A stretch of 47,514 nt of DNA from NCBI GenBank assembly GCA_902799555.1, contig CADCBB010000012.1:1-47514 (forward strand), read 5' to 3'. This document shows positions 40,132-47,514 of the stretch, piece after piece. The notes under the pieces were generated by a model. The model was not told where the DNA came from. It did no database searches and saw only the letters and a program-made list of their open reading frames with translations. The position numbers were made by a program, and so were the translations under genes. Position 1 is the first letter of the stretch. Each line of letters begins with the position of its first letter. This DNA comes from an uncultured Bacteroidales bacterium (GTDB lineage: Bacteria > Bacteroidota > Bacteroidia > Bacteroidales > Paludibacteraceae).

Positions 40132-40380
40132 ATGTTGCGACCTGTACAAGGCAATGTTCGGAATATTGCTTATAATTTGTGTTATGATCCGCATAGTTCG
40201 CTGCCTTTTGATAACGTACATATCGAGGAACATGATGGACAGAAATATATCTGTATTACCTACAAACAACAATCATATAGCGAACGTCTTACAGAAGGCG
40301 ACCTACAGAGCTTGACTCAAGCAGAACGTACGAAAGAGGATATGGCATACAAATACTTCGCTTATCTTGCCTTGTTATAA
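40132..40380 (+). CDS. small hypothetical protein between repeat copies
   Basis: An 82-residue frame from the ATG at 40132 (a GTG at 40120 is an alternative). It encodes a mixed polar protein with a plausible amphipathic beta section (HDGQKYICITYKQQSYSERL) and a C-terminal helix with DMAYKYFAYLALL. No signal peptide and no family are recognised. It is bounded by two exact copies of a 17-base word (39994 and 40389). No promoter of the usual type is seen. It could be a small regulator or a cassette gene; it may also be non-coding. Confidence 0.45.
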   Translation: MLRPVQGNVRNIAYNLCYDPHSSLPFDNVHIEEHDGQKYICITYKQQSYSERLTEGDLQSLTQAERTKEDMAYKYFAYLALL

Positions 40381-40405
40381 CATCCTCTCCTCATAGCATC
40401 ATAAC
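40381..40405. repeat. second copy of the CCTCATAGCATCATAAC word
   Basis: Starts directly after the stop codon of the small ORF. The last 17 bases are identical to 39994-40010. Confidence 0.82.
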
Positions 40406-40443
40406 AAAAAAGCGGCATCCCGCTTTTCACAAAGAAGGATGCC
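40406..40443 (-). terminator. rho-independent terminator of the BspA-like operon
   Basis: On the minus strand GGCATCC (from 40443) pairs with GGATGCC (to 40414), followed by GCTTTTTT. It ends the transcript that includes the small protein at 40518-40673. The bases 40444-40517 hold one further hairpin (CCACGC/GCGTGTGG) and no gene. Confidence 0.8.
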
Positions 40444-40517
40444 TTAGAAAAGATTTTTTCTTAATTCCACACGCCATTGCGTGGGGTTGGTATGTATATA
40501 TAACGATGTTGTTTTCG

Positions 40518-40673
40518 TTAGCGAGCGTCACCTTGCGGACCACCCGTATCAGGGATAGGAGTTCCGCTCCAAGAAGGAGTACCACTACTTACTACCTGCA
40601 TAAGAGAGCATGCAGGAACCATATCAATTGCCTGAACAACAGGCGTGCTATAATTCATTTTCATATTGCTCAT
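40518..40673 (-). CDS. 51-residue small protein, YxxP type
   Basis: A short frame starting 10 bases after the stop of the 838-residue BspA-like gene. It begins MSNMKMNYSTPVVQAIDMVP and continues with a Cys-Ser-Leu segment and a Gly/Pro/Ser/Thr-rich tail (SGTPSWSGTPIPDTGGPQG). The pattern (basic start, Tyr-x-x-Pro, a Val/Ile heptad, Cys, then a flexible Gly-rich tail) is shared with the 44-residue protein at 46498. I believe such peptides are frequent and unassigned in Bacteroidales. A RiPP-like precursor, a small surface component or a regulator are all possible; nothing in the window decides. Confidence 0.6.
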   Translation of the reverse strand: MSNMKMNYSTPVVQAIDMVPACSLMQVVSSGTPSWSGTPIPDTGGPQGDAR

Positions 40674-40683
40674 AGATTTTTAG

Positions 40684-43200
40684 TTATTTAACAATTTGAC
40701 CTGCTGCATTATAGCGTACGCCCTCGCGGATGATAACGAGTTGACCGTTTTCAATTGTCTTAACGACACCATTCTCAACGGCTGCGTTCTCTACACCGGT
40801 AGTGGTCTTCTCGCCGAATACGATGCGAGCACCCATACCACGGCGCGGAGCGTTATTTGCGCTACCGCCTACATATACGCGGAAGTAAGCACGGAAGCCC
40901 TTCATGTTCGTTACATCGTTAGCGATCGGCCAACGGAATTGGTTACCTGCGATGAGGTAGAGGTTGCAATAGTCAGAACTCAACTCATCCTCTTTCTCAA
41001 TATGCTTCATACCAAGGAAACCCTTGAACTCAACGTTACCCGTTGCACCTTGTACGCTCAAACCGGTAGTTTGGGTGATTACGATGTTCTTGAACTCCAT
41101 TTCTTCGAGGATCTCGCCGGTGTTTGCCCAACGGATGAAGTACGGTTTACCTGCCTCCATGTGGTCGGTCGGAGTAACAACCATGTCGAGCGAAGCACTG
41201 CTACCGGACATATCTACGTTAGCGTGGTCGAACTCAAAGATCTCACCACCTTCCAGCGGAGTTCCATCGAGCGTTGCCAAAGCGAACGGAAGACAGATCG
41301 TATTCAGATAACCGTCTTTGTAGAGTTTACGTTGGATCGTGAGGTTGGTAGTAACGGTCTGTACTTCAGGGTTAGCCTCAGCTTCTGCTGCTGTTTGCAT
41401 CATGGCTTCCAGAGTAGCTTGTATATCAGCCTCACTGGTCTCCTCGCTCTCAAGAGAAGCTACGTTCACATTGTCTTGGTCTGCAGCCTCAGCGTCCTCA
41501 TCGAAATAGAAGAAGGTATTCCATTTAGCAGCGCGATATGCGTTACGAGCAGCGTACGATACATAGAGAATACGCGTGTCGTTCTTCATCGGGAATGCGC
41601 GATAGAAACCATCCAAATCAACCGGAGTTGCTGCACGGCTGATAACCGATGTAATACCGTTACAGTTTAGGAATGCGTCCTCTTCGATAGCGGTAACAGA
41701 AGCCGGAATCGTCACTTTCTCAATTCCTTGGAGACCTCCGAACAGAGCAGCAGGGATACGCGTTACACCATCTGCGATAACAACCTCTTTGAGAGTCGTA
41801 TTGTCGGTATCAAAAGCAGATGTACCTTGACCGGTACCATAAAGGATCGCATCGTATTGCTCTTGCGTGATAGCACCTGCAAGAAGCAGAGCGTCCAAGT
41901 CTTCTTTACTAAAGCTAATAGACATACCGATACCTTCGGTCATATCCTCTTTGTGGAGGTCAACTGCCAAGGTCAGCTTTTCTACAGATGTGTTTCCAGC
42001 AAATGCGTGATACTCGATCGAGTTAACAGCATAGGTATAACCTTCGTACTCAACAGTAGCCGGGATAGTGATCTCTGCCGGAGTACCTGCGATACCGGTA
42101 ACTTGAGCGGTCTTAGTACCATTACCACGGAGGTAATACGTCAAATCACCAATCTCTACATCTACAGCGTACGGAGCAACGCCCTTGTTGATATGATCTG
42201 CATATGCGCTCCAAGCAGCCTTGTAAGCGTTCTCTAACTCACTTACCACATTGATCGTGTAGTCAGCAGGCAGACCATTGAATACGTTAGCACCCAGGGT
42301 AGCAGGAGTAGTAGCCGAAACCTCAACGATATAGAGGTTTGCACAACCGCTGAAAGCGCCATCACCGATCTTGGTGATGTAGGACGGAATGTCGTAACGA
42401 TCGAAAGTAGCGTTTGCGAAAGCGTTAGCAGCCAACTCCGTTACATTCCATACCATACCTTTGTAAACGACTTTGTCTTTGAAGCGAGTCTCAAGACCAC
42501 TCGTTCTCTTAACCGACATCGTGCGGTCCTCTACGTTAACTACCGCGTAGGTGAAACCACCGTCTACAACTTCCTCGCCAACAGTAGCGAGTACCGGAGC
42601 ACCTTCTGCAAAGTACTGTACATAGCCATCATTGTCTTGATTAGCGCCCCAATAAGTCTGATAAGCGTTCAAGCTTCCTGCCGGAACATAGATGTGCTCC
42701 AAGCTTGCGCAAGCGTTGAACGGAACGTCCCAACCGCCGTTGTTCAGGAACTCAAACGGCTCCTCACCCAGGAGGTAAACGTTTTGCAAACCTGCGCCAT
42801 TGAAGGCGTTCTTGCGAATGTACTTTACTTTCGCAGGAATGATTACCTCTTCCAGAGCGGTACAACCGGCAAATGCATACTTACCGATAACGAAGCTATC
42901 GGTCGGGAGTTGTACAGTAGCCAGATGAGTAAAGCCATTGAAAGCATACTCTGCGATGAAGGTTACGTTGTGCTCAAACACAACAGCTGTAACTTCATCT
43001 TTCCAGCAGTCCCAAGGAGCAGGATTCAGCGCATCATACGATGCCATCACACCTGAACCATAGAAAGACAGAACACCCTCATTGTAGGTCCATGCGATCA
43101 GATTTTGATCATCGTAACCGCAATTACCACCTCTTTCGCAGTCAGCATAAAGACTAACTGCACAGCACATAGCTGCCAAAAAGAATGCAATTTTCTTCAT
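40684..43200 (-). CDS. BspA-type leucine-rich-repeat surface protein, 838 residues
   Basis: Signal peptide KKIAFFLAAMCCAVSLYA, then repeated LRR_5 units in which cysteine, aromatic and hydrophobic spacing follows the BspA pattern (for example KYAFAGCTALEEVIIPAKVKYI and DGAFSGCANLYIVEVS). Several repeat blocks are separated by linkers that contain a Gly-x-Tyr-type strand domain (EVVDGGFTYAVVN). The last 300 residues are beta-rich. The final 26 residues carry the tag GQLVIIREGVRYNAAGQIVK. BspA-like proteins mediate adhesion to host or matrix proteins. It follows the 1072-residue paralogue by 33 bases, so both are in one operon. Confidence 0.85.
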   Translation of the reverse strand: MKKIAFFLAAMCCAVSLYADCERGGNCGYDDQNLIAWTYNEGVLSFYGSGVMASYDALNPAPWDCWKDEVTAVVFEHNVTFIAEYAFNGFTHLATVQLPTDSFVIGKYAFAGCTALEEVIIPAKVKYIRKNAFNGAGLQNVYLLGEEPFEFLNNGGWDVPFNACASLEHIYVPAGSLNAYQTYWGANQDNDGYVQYFAEGAPVLATVGEEVVDGGFTYAVVNVEDRTMSVKRTSGLETRFKDKVVYKGMVWNVTELAANAFANATFDRYDIPSYITKIGDGAFSGCANLYIVEVSATTPATLGANVFNGLPADYTINVVSELENAYKAAWSAYADHINKGVAPYAVDVEIGDLTYYLRGNGTKTAQVTGIAGTPAEITIPATVEYEGYTYAVNSIEYHAFAGNTSVEKLTLAVDLHKEDMTEGIGMSISFSKEDLDALLLAGAITQEQYDAILYGTGQGTSAFDTDNTTLKEVVIADGVTRIPAALFGGLQGIEKVTIPASVTAIEEDAFLNCNGITSVISRAATPVDLDGFYRAFPMKNDTRILYVSYAARNAYRAAKWNTFFYFDEDAEAADQDNVNVASLESEETSEADIQATLEAMMQTAAEAEANPEVQTVTTNLTIQRKLYKDGYLNTICLPFALATLDGTPLEGGEIFEFDHANVDMSGSSASLDMVVTPTDHMEAGKPYFIRWANTGEILEEMEFKNIVITQTTGLSVQGATGNVEFKGFLGMKHIEKEDELSSDYCNLYLIAGNQFRWPIANDVTNMKGFRAYFRVYVGGSANNAPRRGMGARIVFGEKTTTGVENAAVENGVVKTIENGQLVIIREGVRYNAAGQIVK

Positions 43201-43233
43201 GATTTTGTTAATTTAGTTAATTAATAATATTAA

Positions 43234-46200
43234 TTATAATCTTTTTCCATCAATAGCATATTTTTCTCCATTCCGAATGATAATAATTTTACCATTCTCA
43301 AGAATTTTTGTAGTTTGTACATTGTTACTTTGTACATTCTCTACGTCTGTTGGAACGGGACGACCAAAGACGAAGCGTGCCGGAGCATTGTTGGCTCCAC
43401 TCTTGGCTTCGAAGTATGCACGGAACGGATTAATAGTCTGCTCGGCCTCAGTTGTTCCTTCCAGATTCGGATAGAAAAGCGAGTTGCCGGCGCCAAGGAA
43501 CAAGTAGTTCGATGCGTGATTCAAACGAGTCGGTTGCAACGTACCATGTAATACGAACGTACCTGCATCCAAATCAACAGGCTCTTCTACCGCTGTATTT
43601 AATAATACATCGTTGAATACCAATTTGTCCAAGTTCTCTGCATCAGGCGCTCCTTCCGTATATGCGAAGAAATATGGCACACCAGCTTGCATAGAGGTTA
43701 CAGGACTTAATGTCAGCAGTTTCTCTTCCGATACCCCCTCTTCTGCTGTGAACGCATAGATAGTAGCACCGTTCAAATCACTATTGGCAATTTGACTTGC
43801 ACTCAGCGCAAACGGCAGACATATCGTATTCAAATTACCGTTAGCCTGTATCGGACGAGCAATAGTAAATTGTCCGATTTCTGTACCTATTCCGCCATTA
43901 GCCTCTGCCATACCTTCCAATTTTTCTTGCGTGATATCTGCCGAGGCATCGCTACATACAGCCACAATTTCGTCTTCCTTGTCACTTGCGATAGGATAAT
44001 AAACCATCGTGCAACCATCGTAAGTAATAGGCAGCCCCATGAAGCTACCACTTGATGACGGCAGACTTTCACCCCATACCAGTTTATATGTCTCAAGGGC
44101 AGACTCTGGCACAGAAATATCCAAATAACCTTCAATAGGATACAATGTGCAACCACCAAATACCTGCGTTGCCAAAGTCGGCGGTGTGGTAGCCAAAACC
44201 TTCATCTCCTTTAATTTCGAGCATCCCGAGAATGCGGAAGTTCCAATCGTTGTGATAGTACTCGGTATCGAAACGGTTCGCAAGTTGGTATTTTCAAAGA
44301 ATGCTGATTTTCCTATGGTGGTCAATCCTTCCGGCATTATCACTTCTGTGATTTGTCTGGAAAGACCTGCTTTAATCCAAGGCACTTCTTCATATGATGC
44401 AAACTCCGTCATAGCGCCGGTTCCTTCGATTGTCAATACGTAAGTATCGGGATCAACTATCCATGTCAAGTTCGCTCCACATGTACCGCTCGGCGTACAT
44501 TCAACGGCCTCTCCGTTAACACTGGTCTTGTAGATATATGCATTGCCAGCAGGACTATAGAAACCGAACGCATTCGCATAGTCGCAAACCACAGCAACTG
44601 GAGCAACAAAGGTTGCCTCATCAGGGAATACGTTACCATACGGAACGGTAGGAGGAGTATTGCCTTCGAAGATAAAGGTAGCCAAATTATCGCTGGAAGC
44701 AAAAGCCCCATACGCTATTGTTGCGACATTAGCCGGAATGGTGATGCTTTCTATAACATCATTGGAAGCAAACGCATCCTTTCCGATAGATGTAATACTA
44801 TTCGGCAGCGTAATCTCTTCAAATTTACAATATTCAAAGAGTTCATCACTAATCGCGGTAAGCTGGCTATTGGCTTCGAACGTTACAGATGTCAAATGAT
44901 TCGCATTATAGAACACACCGGTTCCAAGAGAGGTGACTGTCGCTGGAATAGTTGCAGAAGTTAGTTGAGAACAATCACCGAATGCATATTCACCGATAGT
45001 TTGCAAACTGCTTGGGAAAGTCGGTGTAGCTGTTACATGACAGCCACGGAAGGCATTGTCGCCTATATGTTGCAGATTAGAAGCCGTAAAATTAATGGAG
45101 GTAATTTCATTCAATAATTCATCCCAAGGAGTATACCATTCGATAGAGAAACCTACCTTTTCGCTGGTGTAGTCCGTCATAGTAGTACCTGTACCGGAAA
45201 TAGTCAGAACATGATTATCGTACGACCAGTTAAGATTCGTTCCGCAAGTACCGGAAGTAACAGCTGCTACAGTGAACTCAAAATTCTCTGTGCCCCATGC
45301 ACTCTCATAAGCTGTCTTAGCTGCAGCAGAAGGAACTGTTACAGGAATAGGGTCATTGTAAAATTTACCGTACCTGTTATTAAAAGTGGTATTTGTAATG
45401 GAGGGTACAGTTTCCGCTTCCATGATTAATGTAGTGGATTTCCCTGCACCTGAAAGAGAAAATGCATAATTTCCCATTGAAAGTCCATTACCGGCTTGTA
45501 TAGTAATTTGGGATATCCCAATGCAATTCGTGAAAGCGGCTTCACCTATTGACGTAACACTCGCAGCAATTGTTATATCTGGCAGGCTACTGCAATTTAA
45601 AAAGGCGTTTACTCCAATGGAAGTCAGTGAAGTTGGCAACGATAGGAATTCCAGATTTGGACATAAAGCGAAAGCGCCCTCTCCGATGGTAGTAACGTTG
45701 TTAGCTATCGACACCATCTCAATACTATTCACCCAATCTTTCCAAGGTGCTGTAGAAACGTAAGCATTATTTGCCACAGCAAGCGCATAATCAGGAATAA
45801 TTGTTCCCGTACCGCTAATGGTTAGTTTCTTCAGATCATCATCATATTCCCAATGCAGATTTGTTCCAAAATCTCCTTCAGTCGCAATGACTTGACCTTG
45901 TCCTTCTTCTGTCAATTTAGTCCCATCCCAACCGGCACTAACGTACTTTAACTTTGTGCCTCCGGGAACTATAACCGTTGCCGTACTATTGGCACCAAAC
46001 ACATTTGTGAAAGACGAAATGGTAATTGCAGCATCAGACCCTGGATCAGGCAAGTTCAGCGTACCAGTGAAACCAACAAATGCTCCATCTTTGATGGATT
46101 TGACAAGTTGCATAGGGGCATTGTTTATTGGGGATGTATTTCCTCCCAAATTAATACTTGTGAACTTCTTTTCTATAGTTAATTCTCCTGACGAAGAGCC

Positions 46201-46452
46201 TGTATAACCGGAAACTCTAATATCTGTAGTTCCGCCCCCCATTGATGTACCCATAGCAGGTAAAGCCATCCACGTTGGTTGACCAAATGTTACAACATCT
46301 ATTTCATACCTTACGTTGTTATAGGCTCCACTTACGCTTTGCGCTTGGAAAGGAGTTCCAGAAGCAGGTGGAGTAACTGATAAGGTCGCGTCCCCCCACG
46401 CATTCGCTGCGCAGAAGAGAATTCCTAAAACAAAAAGACTAATTTTTTTCAT
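43234..46452 (-). CDS. BspA-type leucine-rich-repeat surface protein, 1072 residues
   Basis: Signal peptide KKISLFVLGILFCAANAWG, a beta-sandwich-like N-terminal domain (about 20-190), then three blocks of LRR_5 repeats. Each block opens with a short domain reading GTCGANLTW or GTCGTNLNWSYDNHVLTISG, a unit repeated at about 405 and 660. Repeat examples are IGEGAFALCPNLEFLSLPTSL and IGDNAFRGCHVTATPTFPSSL. A C-terminal beta-rich region contains FTIARPIQANGNLNTICLPFAL, closely matching the 838-residue paralogue. The last 26 residues carry the tag GKIIIIRNGEKYAIDGKRL. Likely a surface adhesin-like protein; no enzyme motif is visible. Confidence 0.85.
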   Translation of the reverse strand: MKKISLFVLGILFCAANAWGDATLSVTPPASGTPFQAQSVSGAYNNVRYEIDVVTFGQPTWMALPAMGTSMGGGTTDIRVSGYTGSSSGELTIEKKFTSINLGGNTSPINNAPMQLVKSIKDGAFVGFTGTLNLPDPGSDAAITISSFTNVFGANSTATVIVPGGTKLKYVSAGWDGTKLTEEGQGQVIATEGDFGTNLHWEYDDDLKKLTISGTGTIIPDYALAVANNAYVSTAPWKDWVNSIEMVSIANNVTTIGEGAFALCPNLEFLSLPTSLTSIGVNAFLNCSSLPDITIAASVTSIGEAAFTNCIGISQITIQAGNGLSMGNYAFSLSGAGKSTTLIMEAETVPSITNTTFNNRYGKFYNDPIPVTVPSAAAKTAYESAWGTENFEFTVAAVTSGTCGTNLNWSYDNHVLTISGTGTTMTDYTSEKVGFSIEWYTPWDELLNEITSINFTASNLQHIGDNAFRGCHVTATPTFPSSLQTIGEYAFGDCSQLTSATIPATVTSLGTGVFYNANHLTSVTFEANSQLTAISDELFEYCKFEEITLPNSITSIGKDAFASNDVIESITIPANVATIAYGAFASSDNLATFIFEGNTPPTVPYGNVFPDEATFVAPVAVVCDYANAFGFYSPAGNAYIYKTSVNGEAVECTPSGTCGANLTWIVDPDTYVLTIEGTGAMTEFASYEEVPWIKAGLSRQITEVIMPEGLTTIGKSAFFENTNLRTVSIPSTITTIGTSAFSGCSKLKEMKVLATTPPTLATQVFGGCTLYPIEGYLDISVPESALETYKLVWGESLPSSSGSFMGLPITYDGCTMVYYPIASDKEDEIVAVCSDASADITQEKLEGMAEANGGIGTEIGQFTIARPIQANGNLNTICLPFALSASQIANSDLNGATIYAFTAEEGVSEEKLLTLSPVTSMQAGVPYFFAYTEGAPDAENLDKLVFNDVLLNTAVEEPVDLDAGTFVLHGTLQPTRLNHASNYLFLGAGNSLFYPNLEGTTEAEQTINPFRAYFEAKSGANNAPARFVFGRPVPTDVENVQSNNVQTTKILENGKIIIIRNGEKYAIDGKRL

Positions 46453-46497
46453 TGTATTTGTTTTTTTTATTATGTTACTAAATAATGTTAATCTTGA

Positions 46498-46632
46498 TTA
46501 AAATGCGTTCATCGGTTTTTCCGTTTTATCGGAATCTGGCATTGATAATTTGGTTTCGCCACTTCCGCATAATACTGACCCTAATTCGATGTGCGCGACA
46601 TCACATAAGGGAATCTCATACAATTTTTTCAT
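46498..46632 (-). CDS. 44-residue small protein, YxxP type
   Basis: A short frame 45 bases upstream of the 1072-residue BspA-like gene, starting KKLYEIPLCDVAHIELGSVL and continuing Cys-Gly-Ser-Gly with a charged, flexible tail to a final Phe. It shares with the protein at 40518 a Tyr-x-x-Pro near residues 5-8, an Ile/Val/Leu heptad to about residue 20, then Cys and a Gly/Ser segment. The leader (AAACAACAAAACAAATTT before the ATG) is A-rich, as usual for translated genes in this phylum. The role is unknown. Confidence 0.6.
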   Translation of the reverse strand: MKKLYEIPLCDVAHIELGSVLCGSGETKLSMPDSDKTEKPMNAF

Positions 46633-46666
46633 AAATTTGTTTTGTTGTTTGTTTTATGAGCCTTGC

Positions 46667-46682
46667 GGCTCAGTTAATTATT
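46667..46682. repeat. GGCTCAGTTAATTATT, copy 1 of a leader element
   Basis: This 16-base element in the leader of the 44-residue protein recurs with one change at 47349-47364, in the leader of the frameshifted membrane protein. It is part of a TGAGCC/GGCTCA hairpin here. Confidence 0.5.
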
Positions 46683-46740
46683 TTGTTAATTGTCTTTCAA
46701 TCACACTATCGGATTACCGAAAATTCATTCATGCAGATCA

Positions 46741-47284
46741 TTATTGATGATACGAGAGTCCTTCATCTTCGTCTTGCTTAACCTCCATCAGTCTACGGAC
46801 AGTACTGTTGCGAATGGAAAGCATCGTTACTAATACCACAACCGGAAGCAGGGCTATCCAATTGGGATATAGAATTAAAAAAATATTCCTGCGACAATCG
46901 AATCGCATAGTACATCATGATCAGATAATACGTTCCGGCAGCAAAGGCGGTAATGGTACAAATAAGAATACGAAGCCTGTGGAGCGAATAAAAAACGGTA
47001 CAAACAATACATCCGATCAAAATCGCTAAGGCTCCATAGAAAAAACCTTTGACCGACATCGTGCCCATCAGTTTATCTATACCGGTAGCCATTTCTATAT
47101 GATGCACCTCAAACGTGCGCGTCGTCATGACATAGGTTCTGGTGTTCTCTAAGCCCTTCTCGTCTATAAAATTGAAAACCGGCTTATTGAGCAGAATTAT
47201 CGACGAAACGATAGCGAGAACAAGCCGTCCCCACTTAAGAAGAAGTCGATTTCTCTTGCTTTTATTCTTATTCTTTCCTGCCAT
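46741..47284 (-). pseudogene. four-helix membrane protein split by a frameshift, DUF4293-like
   Basis: Read as one frame from the ATG at 47284 the product has 163 residues and ends in an unlikely tail (QLDSPASGCGISNDAF). In the frame entered by skipping one base at the A7 run (46877-46883 on the plus strand, T7 in the gene), the sequence continues as a proper fourth membrane helix (WIALLPVVVLVTMLSI), then a basic segment and a stop at 46741. Helices are near residues 20-34, 75-97 and 100-125. The four-helix layout and basic end resemble the DUF4293 family; that link is tentative. This may be a true frameshift, phase variation or a sequencing error. Confidence 0.6.
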
Positions 47285-47348
47285 ATTTTCTTTCTTTTTA
47301 CGGTAATCCAATATGTCAATGTCCATCTGCCGGCTTTTTATAACCTCC

Positions 47349-47364
47349 GGCTCGGTTAATTATT
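47349..47364. repeat. GGCTCGGTTAATTATT, copy 2 of a leader element
   Basis: One base differs from 46667-46682. It lies about 65 bases upstream of the membrane-protein start, in the same orientation relative to the gene as copy 1. Confidence 0.5.
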
Positions 47365-47393
47365 AATCGTTTTGTTGTTTCGTTTGCACGCAC

Positions 47394-47430
47394 AAAAAAG
47401 CGGCAATCCGCTTTAATTGGATTACCGCTT
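47394..47430 (-). terminator. rho-independent terminator of the gene at the right edge
   Basis: On the minus strand AAGCGGTAATCC and GGATTGCCGCTT form a stem with one mismatch, loop AATTAAAGC-like, and a run of T follows. Confidence 0.8.
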
Positions 47431-47449
47431 AAAATATTGTTCTTATTCT

Positions 47450-47514
47450 CTATTCGTACAATAAACTCGATGGAATAGACTGCCGGGTATCGTAGAAATC
47501 AACTATGATTATTG
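47450..47514 (-). CDS. C-terminal fragment of an unidentified gene
   Basis: The minus-strand frame entering at the right edge encodes 20 residues, ending in VDFYDTRQSIPSSLLYE before a TAG, and is followed by a good terminator. The product cannot be assigned from this tail. Confidence 0.5.
   Translation of the reverse strand, partial: IIIVDFYDTRQSIPSSLLYE

Noticed and set aside
1870-40405. CRISPR array as explanation of the short repeats
   Set aside because: Units are 7-11 nt without spacers, vary in word from site to site, and no cas gene is present.
46877-46883. Programmed -1 frameshifting at TTTTTTA
   Set aside because: A -1 shift at this site meets TAA at once. Only a +1 change (or loss of one T) opens the downstream helix.
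47450-47514. Assigning the right-edge fragment to a nuclease because of VDFYDTRQ
   Set aside because: Twenty residues are not enough to separate families.

Overview
The window comes from the chromosome of an anaerobic member of the Bacteroidales (phylum Bacteroidota). Supporting evidence is the phylum-type promoter (-33 TTTG/TTG, 20-bp spacer, -7 TAnnTTTG), a SusC/SusD pair, BspA-type leucine-rich surface proteins, an RnfBCDGEA complex next to an RseC-like gene, DUF4924 and DUF6175 family proteins, and A-rich leaders instead of strong Shine-Dalgarno sites. I cannot name the genus; a gut or rumen relative of Paludibacteraceae or Prevotellaceae is a guess.

Layout, left to right. 1-702: the 3' part of a GGGtGRT-family gene. 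749-5724: a small barrel-like protein, then five co-oriented exported proteins of unknown function that look like one envelope system. 5852-12880: housekeeping genes (tyrS, tRNA-Gln, L25, pth, an S4 protein, DUF4924, nth, recA, an FAD-dependent dehydrogenase). 12949-22608: a pectin locus with a GH28, a PL1-like pectate lyase lipoprotein, SusD, SusC and a tagged secreted protein. 22685-28176, minus strand: topoisomerase III, a four-helix-bundle cassette, and the Wzc-like and Wza-like polysaccharide export pair. 28263-30520: a sigma-54-type activator, LptE and SecG. 30536-34606, minus strand: TrxB, a LolA-like protein and FtsK. 34699-39840: an RseC-like gene and the Rnf operon, with an RnfB lacking its ferredoxin domains. 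39891-40405: tRNA-Ala and a small orphan ORF. 40406-47514, minus strand: two very large BspA-like proteins bracketed by two tiny proteins, a membrane protein split by a frameshift, and the end of one more gene.

The most unusual overall feature is a set of short degenerate tandem arrays with periods of 7, 8 or sometimes 11 nt. They fill many intergenic gaps, often starting at a stop codon and ending just before the next start. The same few words recur at distant loci. Some arrays lie inside or at the ends of genes: the FAD dehydrogenase, the LptE N-terminus, and the S4 protein C-terminus. One pair lies in opposite orientation around the four-helix-bundle gene. I do not recognise these arrays as a described element. 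The other leading candidates for something undescribed are the truncated RnfB, the two small peptides beside the BspA-like genes, and the five-gene exported cluster.

Functionally, the window joins plant pectin capture and degradation (SusCD, PL1, GH28), envelope building (LptE, LolA, SecG, Wza/Wzc, surface LRR proteins) and ferredoxin:NAD ion-motive respiration (Rnf). All calls come from reading the sequence; no database search was run.
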